The position numbers and the translations under genes were made by a program. A model generated the notes under the pieces. The model was not told where the DNA came from. It saw only the letters and a program-made list of their open reading frames with translations, and did not search any database. A DNA stretch of 64,000 nucleotides from Bradyrhizobium sp. 186 (GTDB taxonomy: Bacteria > Pseudomonadota > Alphaproteobacteria > Rhizobiales > Xanthobacteraceae): the NCBI RefSeq assembly GCF_023101685.1, contig NZ_CP082164.1:5766001-5830000 (forward strand). Reading direction: 5' to 3'. Of the stretch, positions 37,024-50,691 are shown piece by piece (the stretch's first letter is position 1; the number at the start of each line of letters is the position of its first letter).

Positions 37024-38471
37024 CTCGCGCCAACCTCATAGGCACTGCCGCTGCGATAATCGCAGCGGCAGGTGTCGCGCTATTCGCCGCCGGCGTCGTG
37101 CGGCAACAGCCCGACGTCGGCCAATTTGTATCAGCCGCGAACGCAGCGGATACAAATGCCCCGATCTACTATCAGGACCCGGACGGCAAGCCGCTCTATT
37201 CGTCGACGCCGAAGAAAACGCCGGACGGCCGAGACTATCGCGCCGTGCCCGCGGGCGCCGATATCAGTTTCGATGAGCCGGGCTCGCCGCCAGGGATGAA
37301 TGCGACCGAGACCAGGGCCGATCGCAAGATCAAATATTACCGTAACCCGATGGGCTTGCCGGACACCTCGCCGGTGCCGAAGAAGGACTCGATGGGGATG
37401 GACTACATTCCCGTCTACGACGGCGATGACAGCGACGACGGTAGCGTGAAGCTATCGCCGGGCAGGATTCAGCGAACGGGCGTCAAATCCGAGCCAGCCG
37501 CCCTGCGCAGGATCAGGACGACGGTGCGCACACCAGGCACGATCCAGCTGGACGAGCGCCGCATCTCGGTGATCGCCATGCGTGCCGAGAGCTATCTGCA
37601 AAAGGTGGCCGACGTCACAACGGGATCGCGCGTCGCCAAGGGGCAATCCCTGATGGAGATCTACAGCCCGGCTGTGTCCTCGGCCGCGGCTGAATATATT
37701 GCGACGATCAGTTCGCCCGTAACCGGCGGCGCCGGGCCTTACGGACGGGGCTCGCGGCAACGGCTGGTAAACCTGGACGTGCCCGAGCCGGTCATCGCCG
37801 AAATGGACAAGAGTCGGTCTGTTCCGGTAACGATTCAATGGTCCGCGCCGCGCGACGGCATCGTGCTCCAGCGCAACGCGATCGAAGGAATGCGTGCCCA
37901 GCCAGGCGACGTGCTGTTTCGTATCGCCGACATCTCGCTGGTCTGGGCGATGGTCGACGTCGCCGAACGCGATCTCGGCAGCATCGCCGTCGGCCTGCCC
38001 GTTTCCGTGCGGGCGCGCAGCTATCCCGGGCGCAAGTTCAATGGCCTGATCAGCGTGATCTATCCGCAGCTGAACAAGGAGACGCGCACCGCGCGGGTGC
38101 GGATCGAGCTGGCGAATCCCGATCTCGCTTTGCTCCCGGACATGTATGTCGACGCCGAAATCGACACAGGCACTCCAACGCCGGTGCTCTCGGTGGCCGA
38201 GAGCGCGGTGCTCGATACCGGCAGCCGGCAGGCTGTGCTGGTCGACAAGGGACAGGGTCGCTTCGAGCCGCGCGAGGTCAAGCTCGGGCGACGCGGCGAC
38301 GGCTATGTCGAGATCCGCGACGGCCTTGCCGAGAGCGATGCGGTCGTCACGTCAGCCAACTTCCTGATCGACGCCGAGAGCAACTTGAAGGCGGCACTCA
38401 AGGGGTTTGCCGAAGCCGGCAACACGCAAGACGCCGGCTCCGGCGACAAGACGATGGGAGCGAAGCCATGA
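37020..38471 (+). CDS. cusB: RND efflux periplasmic adaptor, CusB type, with two heavy-metal-binding domains
   Basis: Membrane-fusion protein of 483 residues linking an RND pump to an outer-membrane channel. After an N-terminal anchor come two HMBD-type modules, at about residues 50-76 (YYQDPDGKPLYSSTP) and 106-134 (YYRNPMGLPDTSPVPKKDS, then MGMDYIPVY). The HlyD-like core follows (ISVIAMRAESYLQKV to VVTSANFLIDAESNL). The second HMBD keeps the Met-rich pattern, and the first lacks MGM. Starts and stops overlap the neighbours by 4 bp on both sides. Confidence 0.92.
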   Translation: MTRANLIGTAAAIIAAAGVALFAAGVVRQQPDVGQFVSAANAADTNAPIYYQDPDGKPLYSSTPKKTPDGRDYRAVPAGADISFDEPGSPPGMNATETRADRKIKYYRNPMGLPDTSPVPKKDSMGMDYIPVYDGDDSDDGSVKLSPGRIQRTGVKSEPAALRRIRTTVRTPGTIQLDERRISVIAMRAESYLQKVADVTTGSRVAKGQSLMEIYSPAVSSAAAEYIATISSPVTGGAGPYGRGSRQRLVNLDVPEPVIAEMDKSRSVPVTIQWSAPRDGIVLQRNAIEGMRAQPGDVLFRIADISLVWAMVDVAERDLGSIAVGLPVSVRARSYPGRKFNGLISVIYPQLNKETRTARVRIELANPDLALLPDMYVDAEIDTGTPTPVLSVAESAVLDTGSRQAVLVDKGQGRFEPREVKLGRRGDGYVEIRDGLAESDAVVTSANFLIDAESNLKAALKGFAEAGNTQDAGSGDKTMGAKP

Positions 38472-41400
38472 TCGCGCGCGTCATCGCATGGTCGGCGCGC
38501 AACCTGCTGCTGGTGCTGTTCGGCACCGGCTTCGCCGCCGCTGCCGGCTTCTATGCATTGCTCCACTTGCCGCTGGATGCCATTCCCGATCTCTCCGACA
38601 CTCAGGTCATCGTCTACACCGAGTATCCCGGCCAGGCGCCCCAGGTGATCGAGGACCAGGTCACCTACCCCCTCACCACCGCGATGCTGACGGTGCCGAA
38701 GTCGAAGGTGGTGCGCGGCTTCTCCTTCTTCGGCGTGTCCTTCGTCTATGTCATCTTCGAGGACGGCACGGACATCTACTGGGCGCGCTCGCGCGTGCTC
38801 GAATTCCTCAACGGAGCTTCGTCGAGGCTGCCCGCCGGCGTCGCGCCGACGATCGGCCCCGACGCCACCGGCGTCGGCTGGGTCTACCAATACGCCGTGA
38901 TGTCCAAGGAGTTGAACCTCGCGGAAACCAGGACAATCCAAGACTGGAACCTGAAATTCGCACTCGCCAGAGCGGAAGGCGTGGCGGAGGTCGCAAGCGT
39001 CGGCGGCTTCGTCAAGCAGTACAACGTCATCCTCGACCCGCAGCGCATGCGCGATCTCGGCATCACCATGCAGAAGATGCGCGAAGCGATCCGCGCCAGC
39101 AATGCCGACGTCGGCGGCCGCACTGTCGAGCTCTCCGAATTCGAGTATGTCATCCGCGGCAAGGGCTATCTCAGAAGCATCGACGATCTCGGCAACATCG
39201 TGCTGAAGACCGACAATGGAACCCCGGTCAAGCTGAGCGACGTCGCCCGCGTTGAGCTAGGTCCCGACGAGCGGCGCGGCATCGCCGAGTTCAATGGCGA
39301 GGGCGAGGTCGCAAGCGGCATCGTGCTTCAGCGTTTCGGCATGAACGCGCTTGACGTGATCGAGAACGTCAAGAAGCGCTTCAGGGAGATCGCGACCAGC
39401 CTGCCGAAATCGGTTGAGATCGTTCCGGTTTACGACCGCTCGAACCTCATCTACGCGGCCATCGAAACGCTGAGGCACACGCTGGTCGAGGAGAGCATCG
39501 TCGTCGCACTCGTCTGCATCGTGTTCCTGCTGCACGTGCGCAGCGCGCTCGTCGCGATCCTGATGCTTCCCGTCGGCGTGCTGATGGCGTTCGGCGCGAT
39601 GAAGCTGCTCGGGATCGGCTCCAACATCATGAGCCTCGGCGGTATCGCGATCGCGATCGGCGCCATGATCGACGCCGCGATCGTCATGATCGAGAACGCG
39701 CACAAGCATCTCGAACGTGCCGAGCCCGGCCGTTCGCGGGTAGCAATCCTGGTCAACGCTGCTACCGAGGTCGGCCCTGCGCTATTCTTCAGCCTTCTGA
39801 TCATCACCGTGTCGTTCATGCCGATCTTCACGCTGGAATCGCAGGAGGGCCGGCTGTTCAGCCCGCTCGCCTTCACCAAGACCTTTGCGATGGCGGCGGC
39901 TGCGCTGTTGTCGGTCACGCTGGTGCCGGCCCTGATGGTCATCTTCGTCCGCGGCAGGATCGTTCCGGAGCACAGGAATCCGATCAACCGCCTCCTGATC
40001 TGGATTTATCGCCCGGTGATCGCTGGCGTGCTGCGCGCCAAAATCCTGGTGGTCCTGCTCGCGCTCTGCGTGCTCGCCGTTTCGGTCTGGCCGGCCGGCC
40101 GGCTCGGCACCGAGTTCATGCCGAACCTCGACGAAGGCACCCTGCTCTACATGCCGACCACGCTACCCGGCATTTCCGTGACCAAGGCGGCCGAGTTGAT
40201 GCAGACCCAGGACCGCATCATCCGCTCCTTCCCCGAGGTCGCCTCGGTCTATGGCAAGGCCGGCCGCGCGGCAACCGCAACCGATCCCGCGCCGTCGGAG
40301 ATGTTCGAGACCATCGTCAATCTGAAACCGAAGGAGCAGTGGCGCTCAGGCGTGACCGTCGACAACCTGATCGCCGAGCTCGACAAGGCGCTCCAGTTTC
40401 CCGGCGTCTCCAACGCCTGGACCATGCCGATCAAGGCACGCATCGACATGCTCTCGACCGGCATCCGCACGCCTGTTGGCGTCAAGGTCATCGGTACCGA
40501 CCTCGCCGGGATCGACAAGCTTGCCAGGCAGATCGAGCAGGTTCTGAAGGCAGTCCCCGGCACCTCCTCGGCCTATGCCGAACGCGGCCTCGGCGGCTAT
40601 TACCTCGAAATCACGCCGAACCGCGAGGCGCTGTCGCGCTATGGCATCATGGTGCAAGACGTTCAGGACACGATCGCGACCGCACTCGGCGGCCAGACCG
40701 TGACCACGACGGTGGAAGGCCGCCAGCGCTTCACGGTCAACATGCGCTATCCGCGCGACTTGCGCGACAATCCGAAGGCGATCGCCAGCGATCTCCTGGT
40801 ACCGATGCCGGCCGGCGGCGCGGTTCCCCTCGGCGAAGTCGCAAGCGTCACGCCGGCGCGCGGGCCAACATCGATCCGGACCGAGAACGGGCAGCTTGCG
40901 GCCTACATCTATGTCGACATCCGCGAACGCGATCTCGGCGGCTATGTCGCCGATGCTCAGCGCGCGGTGCAGGCGCGCATTCAGTTCCCGTCGGGCTATT
41001 ATGTGATCTGGAGCGGACAATACGAATATCTCGAACGTGCCACCGCACGGCTCAAGATTGTCGTGCCGGTGACGTTGCTGATCATCTTTCTCCTGCTCTA
41101 CCTCAACTTCCGCTCGGTCACCGAGACCATGATCGTCATGCTCTCGCTGCCCTTCGCCCTCGTCGGCGGCCTCTGGCTGATGTGGTGGCTCGGCTTCAAC
41201 CTGTCGGTCGCGGTCGCTGTCGGCTTCATCGCGCTTGCGGGTGTCGCCGCCGAAACCGGCGTGGTAATGCTGATTTATCTCAACTACGCGCTCGCAGAGA
41301 CCAAGGCGAGCTGCGCCCTCGCCGACCGCGTCCTGACCCGCAAGGATCTCTACGCGGCGATCATGGAAGGCGCCGTCGAGCGGGTTCGTCCGAAGATGAT

Positions 41401-41659
41401 GACGGTGGTCGCGATCATGGCCGGCCTATTGCCGATCATGTGGAGCACCGGCACGGGCTCGGAGATCATGCAACGGATCGCGGTGCCCATGATCGGCGGC
41501 ATGATCTCCTCGACGTTGCTGACGCTGATCGTGATCCCTGCGATCTTCGGACTGGTGAAGGGCGTCAGCCTGCCATCGGGCCGCGACAATGAACAAACGT
41601 CGCCGGCGCGGGATGACCGCATCATTGAGGCCAAGCGCATTGCGAAGCCCGCGGCATGA
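38468..41659 (+). CDS. cusA: Heavy-metal RND pump, CusA type (Cu/Ag class)
   Basis: Proton-driven inner-membrane pump of 1063 residues. The TM4 signature GGIAIAIGAMIDAAIVMIEN (about residues 390-410) is that of the HME4 (copper/silver) class and differs from the CzcA form. Methionines in APSEMFETIV (residue 612) and RIDMLSTGI (residue 661) fit a Met-based copper path. I use the ATG at 38468, overlapping the cusB stop. The frame is open upstream by 210 codons, but that is a cusB shadow. No outer-membrane channel gene follows directly. Confidence 0.94.
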   Translation: MIARVIAWSARNLLLVLFGTGFAAAAGFYALLHLPLDAIPDLSDTQVIVYTEYPGQAPQVIEDQVTYPLTTAMLTVPKSKVVRGFSFFGVSFVYVIFEDGTDIYWARSRVLEFLNGASSRLPAGVAPTIGPDATGVGWVYQYAVMSKELNLAETRTIQDWNLKFALARAEGVAEVASVGGFVKQYNVILDPQRMRDLGITMQKMREAIRASNADVGGRTVELSEFEYVIRGKGYLRSIDDLGNIVLKTDNGTPVKLSDVARVELGPDERRGIAEFNGEGEVASGIVLQRFGMNALDVIENVKKRFREIATSLPKSVEIVPVYDRSNLIYAAIETLRHTLVEESIVVALVCIVFLLHVRSALVAILMLPVGVLMAFGAMKLLGIGSNIMSLGGIAIAIGAMIDAAIVMIENAHKHLERAEPGRSRVAILVNAATEVGPALFFSLLIITVSFMPIFTLESQEGRLFSPLAFTKTFAMAAAALLSVTLVPALMVIFVRGRIVPEHRNPINRLLIWIYRPVIAGVLRAKILVVLLALCVLAVSVWPAGRLGTEFMPNLDEGTLLYMPTTLPGISVTKAAELMQTQDRIIRSFPEVASVYGKAGRAATATDPAPSEMFETIVNLKPKEQWRSGVTVDNLIAELDKALQFPGVSNAWTMPIKARIDMLSTGIRTPVGVKVIGTDLAGIDKLARQIEQVLKAVPGTSSAYAERGLGGYYLEITPNREALSRYGIMVQDVQDTIATALGGQTVTTTVEGRQRFTVNMRYPRDLRDNPKAIASDLLVPMPAGGAVPLGEVASVTPARGPTSIRTENGQLAAYIYVDIRERDLGGYVADAQRAVQARIQFPSGYYVIWSGQYEYLERATARLKIVVPVTLLIIFLLLYLNFRSVTETMIVMLSLPFALVGGLWLMWWLGFNLSVAVAVGFIALAGVAAETGVVMLIYLNYALAETKASCALADRVLTRKDLYAAIMEGAVERVRPKMMTVVAIMAGLLPIMWSTGTGSEIMQRIAVPMIGGMISSTLLTLIVIPAIFGLVKGVSLPSGRDNEQTSPARDDRIIEAKRIAKPAA

Positions 41660-41692
41660 GGCCTGCCGGCTCGGTGAGCTCGCGCTCTTGCG

Positions 41693-42322
41693 TCAGGCCG
41701 GGCGAAGCTTCAGCTCCATCCGGGAGTGCTGCACCACCACAACCGCGCCCTGGAGCGCCAGCCCTGCCATGATGGCGGCGACAATCACGTCGGGCCAACC
41801 CGTACCGGTCCCAAATACGCCGAGGGCGGCCAGCAACACGGCGATGTTGCCGAGCACATCATTGCGAGTGCAGATCCAGGCGGAGCGCATGTTGGCGTCG
41901 CCCTTGCGATAGGCCCACAACAACCCGAATGAGGCTGCGTTCGCGGCAAGCGCCGCGACACCAACCGCACCCATGGTGAACGCGCTCGGCAGCGTGCCAT
42001 GGGCGGCGTGCCAGACCACCATGCCGACTACCCAGAGGCCGAAGGCGCCCATCGTCAGCCCCTTGGCGAGCGCCGCGGCCGCGCGATAGCGCAGCGCCAT
42101 ACCAACCACCAGAAGGCTGATGGCGTAGTTCGCCGCATCTCCCAGGAAATCGAGCGCGTCCGCCTGGAGCGACGCCGATCCGGCGGCAAGGCCGGCTCCG
42201 ATTTCGGCCAGGAACATGACGGCGTTGATGGCAAGCACCGCCCACAACACGCGGCGATATGCCTTGTTGTCGCGGTGGCGATCGAGATTGAGCGGCGGGG
42301 GTGAGCAGCATGCATCGGCCAT
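41693..42322 (-). CDS. Cation transporter, CDF-like, with altered metal-site residues
   Basis: Inner-membrane protein of 209 residues with about six helices, related to cation diffusion facilitators. The N-terminus MADACCSPPP has a Cys pair that could bind metal. In TM2 the usual HxxxD is replaced by LDFLGD (DxxxD). In TM5 it is RNDVLGN instead of H-x3-D. I use the ATG at 42320-42322; the frame extends 12 codons further. It is the only minus-strand gene in the metal island, between cusA and the czc operon. The metal is unknown. Confidence 0.8.
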   Translation of the reverse strand: MADACCSPPPLNLDRHRDNKAYRRVLWAVLAINAVMFLAEIGAGLAAGSASLQADALDFLGDAANYAISLLVVGMALRYRAAAALAKGLTMGAFGLWVVGMVVWHAAHGTLPSAFTMGAVGVAALAANAASFGLLWAYRKGDANMRSAWICTRNDVLGNIAVLLAALGVFGTGTGWPDVIVAAIMAGLALQGAVVVVQHSRMELKLRPA

Positions 42323-42474
42323 GCCCGACAAGATAAGGCGATCGAGCGTCCCGGACAATCACGGTGTCCGGTCTGCCCCGCGACACCGAGTTCCTCACAC
42401 GTAATACTGTTGCGGGTCGACACCGTTCCCGGTGGCATGCTAGGCCGGACGAAGACCGCAACGAGAATAACATC

Positions 42475-42834
42475 GTGCTCGCAACCCGCCAGCCTTTAGG
42501 ATTTTGTCGCCCGCGCAATTGGCGCGGGCTGCTGGCTGTGCTGATCGCGGCGGTCTATCTGCTTGCAGGCGCGCTGCATGGCCTGCACGACATCGACGTC
42601 ACCTCGCCCGCCGGCGGATCGGAGATCGCCGCGGTGCTCGATAGCTCCGGCCACACCGACCACAAGGCGCTGGGCGGTCATCATTGCCATGGCTGCTTCT
42701 CGGTGACGGTGGCGCAGCCGACCCCATCGGCTGCATCAATCGAGCTTGTGTCTGCTTCAATCCCGCAGCCCGAAACGTCCCTCGCGGGCATCGTCCCCGA
42801 TACCGACTCCCCGCCTCCCAAACATATTGCCTGA
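42475..42834 (+). CDS. His/Cys-containing membrane-anchored hypothetical protein
   Basis: The 119-residue product is read from a GTG at 42475. An ATG 37 codons upstream gives an Arg-rich leader that I judge less likely. One hydrophobic segment (LLAVLIAAVYLLAGALHGLH) is followed by a His/Cys patch, GHTDHKALGGHHCHGCF, then a Pro/Ser-rich tail. It precedes czcC on the same strand by 54 bp. It resembles short DUF2946-type proteins found near metal efflux genes. Metal binding is inferred. Confidence 0.55.
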   Translation: MLATRQPLGFCRPRNWRGLLAVLIAAVYLLAGALHGLHDIDVTSPAGGSEIAAVLDSSGHTDHKALGGHHCHGCFSVTVAQPTPSAASIELVSASIPQPETSLAGIVPDTDSPPPKHIA

Positions 42835-42888
42835 ACGGATTGGTCGGGCGCTCGCGCCCATTAGGTTCATCCTTCACAGGTCGATTTC

Positions 42889-44156
42889 ATGTTTTGCAGG
42901 GGAATGGCCGCGCGCCTGGCGTGCACGGCGGCGTATCTGATCGCCGGGCCGGCGCTTGCACCGTCGCACGCCCAGACTTTGACGATGCGGAGTGCGCTGT
43001 CGCGGGCGCTGGCCACGAGCCCGCGTCTGACGGCGGCCGAGCGCGATCTCGGCATCGCCACCGGCCAGCGCATCCAGGCAGGCGCGCTCCTCAATCCGGA
43101 GCTGTCCTATGAACAGGACAACTCGTTGGGGTCCGGCATCTATCGCGGCACCAAATCGGCCGAAACCACGCTCCAGATCAGCCAGGCTTTTGAGCTGTTC
43201 GGCAAGCGCGACGCGCGGATCGCCGCCGGCGTCGCCGGAGTCGCGGTCGCGGCGATTCAGCGCAAGGCGATCGGGCTCGAGGTGCTGTCGGAGACCGCGA
43301 TCGCCTTCCTCAGCGTGCTCGGCGCGCAGCGGCGCATCCAGATCCTCGACGAGCAGATTACCGCGATCGACCGGCTGACGCCGCTGCTGCGCCGCCGCGT
43401 CGAGGCCGGCGCGTCCTCGCCGGCCGAAACCGGCCGCGCCGAGGTCGCATCCGCCCTGGTGAAAGCGGATCGCGAGCGCTTCAAGGCCACGCTCGCCAGC
43501 GCGCGGCGCGAGCTTGCGGTGCTGATGGGGGATCCCGCGCCAAAATTCTCCGACGTCTCCGGCCGGCTCGACACCGGCCGGCCGCCCTCATTCCAGTCAG
43601 TGGTCGCCGCCATCGACGCCAATCCGCAACTTGTGCGCTGGACCGCCGTTTATGCCCAGCGCAACGCCGAGCTGTTGCTGGCGCGGCTCAGGCCCTATCC
43701 GGACGTGCGGATCGCGGCCGGCTGGCGCCATTTCAACGAGACCAATGACGACGCGGTGCGCCTTACCGTCTCGGTCCCGATTCCCGTGTTCGACCAGAAC
43801 CAGGGCAACATCCTCTCGGCGCAGGAGAGCCTCGCCAAGACGACGGCCGAGCGCGAGGCCAACCGCAACACGCTGGTCGTGGTCGCCGGCCGCGCCTACG
43901 ACTCGCTCCAGGGCTCGCTGCGCGAGCTCGCCGTGCTGCGCGAGACCGCGATCCCGAAGGCACAGGAGGCGGCCGCGGCGATCTCGCAGGGCTACGGCCA
44001 GGGCCGCTTCACGCTGCTCGAAGTGCTCGATGCCCAGGCAAGCGTCGCGCAAGCCCGCCTGCGCGAGCAGGAGGCGCTGCAGAATTTCCACGCGGGCGTC
44101 GCAACCATCGAAGGCCTCGTCGGCAATCCGTTCTCGCTCGCCCGGGAGGGCGCAAG

Positions 44157-44160
<4 letters not shown>
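42889..44160 (+). CDS. czcC: TolC-type outer-membrane efflux protein, CzcC
   Basis: Outer-membrane channel of 423 residues for the RND pump. A signal peptide ends near APSHA-QT. Two OEP repeats are seen, the first with LLNPELSYEQDNSLGSGIYRG and SQAFELFGKRDARIAA, the second with RPYPDVRIAAGWRHFNETND and QGRFTLLEVLDAQASVAQA. The stop overlaps czcB (ATGA). As the only channel gene in the island it may also serve cusBA. Confidence 0.9.
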
Positions 44161-48339
<4,179 letters not shown>

Positions 48340-48341
48340 AT

Positions 48342-49307
48342 TTGGGCGGGCACGACCATCGGGGTCATCATGACCATGGCGGCGACGCGCATGGTCATGG
48401 TCACGACCACAGCCATGGGCATGTCCATGCGCCCGCCAATTTCGGCAAGGCGTTCGCGATCGGCATTTCGCTCAACACCGCGCTGGTCGTGGCGGAAGCG
48501 ATCTACGGCTATATCGGCAACTCCACCGCGCTGCTCGCGGACGCTGGCCATAACCTCAGCGACGTGCTCGGCCTGGTCGTGGCCTGGGGTGCATCGATCG
48601 CGGCAAGGCGGGCGCCGAGCGGCCGCTTCACCTACGGCCTGCGCGCCTCCACCATCCTGGCGGCACTGGCGAACGCAGTGTTCCTGCTGGTCGCAACGGG
48701 CGCGATCGGCTGGGAGGCGATCTTGCGGCTGCGCGAACCGGAGCCGGTCGCGGGCGTCACCGTGATGGTGGTCGCCGGCATCGGCATCCTCGTCAACGGC
48801 TTCACCGCCCTGCTCTTCGCGCGCGGACGCAAGGACGATATCAACATCGAAGGCGCCTATCTGCACATGGCGGCGGATGCTGCGGTCTCGCTCGGTGTCG
48901 TGGTCTCGGCGGCGCTGATCATCTGGACCGGCTGGCTCTGGCTCGATCCCGTCACCAGCCTCATCATCTGCGTCACCATCCTCTGGAGCACGACTAGCCT
49001 GCTCCGCGGCTCTATCGACATGTCGATGGCGGCGGCGCCAAAGGGCACTGACCTTGCCGCGATCAGGGCGTTTTTGCTCGCGCGTCCCGGCGTCTCCGCG
49101 ATCCACGATCTCCACGTCTGGCCGATCTCGACCACCGAGACAGCGCTGACCTGTCATCTGGTCATGCCCGCGGGCACCGCCGGCGACGCGTTCCTGATGG
49201 AGACGGCGCAGATGCTGAAGGCGTCGTTCCGGATCGGCCACACCACGCTTCAGGTGGAGACGCATCCCGACACCGGCTGCGCGCTGGCGCCGGATGATGT
49301 GGTGTGA
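48342..49307 (+). CDS. czcD: Cation diffusion facilitator, CzcD type
   Basis: Zn/Cd/Co-proton antiporter of the inner membrane, 321 residues with six helices. The N-terminus is a His-rich metal-binding tail (residues 1-30, with HGHGHDHSHGHVH). The canonical metal sites are intact: GHNLSD in TM2 and HMAADA in TM5. Translation begins at a TTG two bases after the czcA stop; no nearby ATG would keep the His-rich tail. It would lower cytosolic zinc and feed the CzcCBA pump. Confidence 0.9.
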   Translation: MGGHDHRGHHDHGGDAHGHGHDHSHGHVHAPANFGKAFAIGISLNTALVVAEAIYGYIGNSTALLADAGHNLSDVLGLVVAWGASIAARRAPSGRFTYGLRASTILAALANAVFLLVATGAIGWEAILRLREPEPVAGVTVMVVAGIGILVNGFTALLFARGRKDDINIEGAYLHMAADAAVSLGVVVSAALIIWTGWLWLDPVTSLIICVTILWSTTSLLRGSIDMSMAAAPKGTDLAAIRAFLLARPGVSAIHDLHVWPISTTETALTCHLVMPAGTAGDAFLMETAQMLKASFRIGHTTLQVETHPDTGCALAPDDVV

Positions 49308-49314
49308 GGGACGC

Positions 49315-50175
49315 CTACGCCGCGTTCGCCGTCACGATCCAGATCGCGCCCTGCAACGCCACCGACTGCCCTTTCAGGTACGGCGCGAGCATCTCGCGGA
49401 TCGAGGCTTTTGCGGCCTCATAGGTCTCCGGCGGATGGCCCTGTAGCGCGCGGCTGGCGGGGCCGATCTGGAGCGAGCCGTCGACCGCAGCATCGAGACC
49501 GCCGCCGATCGCGATGTCCATCGCGAGATTGTGCGGCTCCATCGCCACGTCGACGAAGCCTGAACCTTTCAGGATGCGCGTCACGCGCTCTTCCGAGGCG
49601 AAGGCAAACGGGCCCGGCTCCTCCGGTCCGACCGGCGGCATTTTCGGGACGTGTTTGTAGACCGCCATCAGCGGCACCATCATCCAGGGGTTTTCCTTTG
49701 GCTCGCGCCAGCAAGCAAACGCCAGCCGTCCCGACGGCTTCAGCGCGCGACGAAGGTTGGTGAAGGACGCGATCGGATCAGCAAAGAACATGACGCCGAA
49801 GCGCGAGGCCAGCAGATCAAAACTCGCCGGTTCGAACGGATGGACCGTCGCATCCGCCAGCGCGAACTCGAGCGGCAGGCCTTTCGGCGCCAGCGCACGC
49901 GCCTGCGACAACATGGGATCGGAGACGTCGAGCCCGAGCGCAAATCCGCTCGGCGCCACCGCCTTCGCGAACGCGACCGTGGTCGCGCCGGAGCCACAGC
50001 CGACGTCGATGACACGCTCACCCGGCTCCGGCTTGGCGTGTTCGATCAGGACGTCCGCGATCGGCCCGAGCAGCGTCTCCTGCACCTTATGGCGATCGGC
50101 CCAGCGCTGCCCGCTGGGGCCGTTCCAATAGGCGATCTGGTCGGCATTCTCTTCATGTCCGCTTGGCTGTTCCAT
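49315..50175 (-). CDS. Class I SAM-dependent methyltransferase (UbiE-like)
   Basis: Soluble methyltransferase of 286 residues. Motif I is VIDVGCGSGATTVAFA, followed by LGLDVSDPML (acidic loop) and FDLLASRFGVMFFADP. The N-terminus IAYWNGPSGQRWADRH is common in a broad group of alphaproteobacterial methyltransferases. I use the ATG at 50173-50175; 26 codons of upstream frame are Arg-rich and unlike the family. It converges with czcD. Substrate is unknown. Confidence 0.85.
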   Translation of the reverse strand: MEQPSGHEENADQIAYWNGPSGQRWADRHKVQETLLGPIADVLIEHAKPEPGERVIDVGCGSGATTVAFAKAVAPSGFALGLDVSDPMLSQARALAPKGLPLEFALADATVHPFEPASFDLLASRFGVMFFADPIASFTNLRRALKPSGRLAFACWREPKENPWMMVPLMAVYKHVPKMPPVGPEEPGPFAFASEERVTRILKGSGFVDVAMEPHNLAMDIAIGGGLDAAVDGSLQIGPASRALQGHPPETYEAAKASIREMLAPYLKGQSVALQGAIWIVTANAA

Positions 50176-50328
50176 CAGGCCCCTCGTTCGAGTTCGTAAA
50201 CTTGGCCGTGCTTCCGGCGGGACGCGCTCGCATTGCGGCCGCATTGGTTTCACCGAATGGCCCCATAAGAATCAGACGTCAACCAGATTTCGTGGATAGG
50301 CTTTTCGGGTTTCTTACCTTGGAAAGGC

Positions 50329-50691
50329 ATGACCATGCGCAGCTTCACGGCATCCGCCATTATCGCAGCCCTCTCCTTCGGGACGCCGACGTTCGTGCAG
50401 GCGCAAGGAACATCGTCGCAACCCGGGGCAGAAACGTCGCCCGCTCAATCCAGCGCGGTCATCCGCCAGATCCAGGTTGTCGACGTCAAGGACCTGCAAC
50501 CAGCAGTTCGCTCGAAGGTGGATGAAATCATCGCACAGACAAGCGATGACGATATTCAATCGCTTCGGAAAACGATTGACGCGAGTCCCCAGGTGGCATC
50601 CGCGCTCAAGGCGAAGGGCCTGACCTCGTCGCAGGTCGTTGCCATCAACATCGCAGACGGTGTGCTGACGATGTTCACCAAGACTGCCTGA
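50329..50691 (+). CDS. Exported hypothetical protein
   Basis: The 120-residue product has a signal peptide (RSFTASAIIAALSFG, cleaved near VQA-QG) and a Ser/Gln-rich linker. A small helical domain follows with VVDVKDLQPAVRSKVDEII and LKAKGLTSSQVVAINIADG. No cysteines or known motifs are seen. No recognised family; likely periplasmic. Confidence 0.65.
   Translation: MTMRSFTASAIIAALSFGTPTFVQAQGTSSQPGAETSPAQSSAVIRQIQVVDVKDLQPAVRSKVDEIIAQTSDDDIQSLRKTIDASPQVASALKAKGLTSSQVVAINIADGVLTMFTKTA

Noticed and set aside
37347..37380. GTAACC inside cusB as a SigF promoter
   Set aside because: It lies in a conserved HMBD codon stretch and has no CGAA at the right distance.
37838..38467. An open frame extends cusA upstream to give a 1273-residue protein
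   Set aside because: The extension is a shadow frame inside cusB, Arg-rich and unlike RND pumps. The ATG at 38468 overlaps the cusB stop in the usual way.
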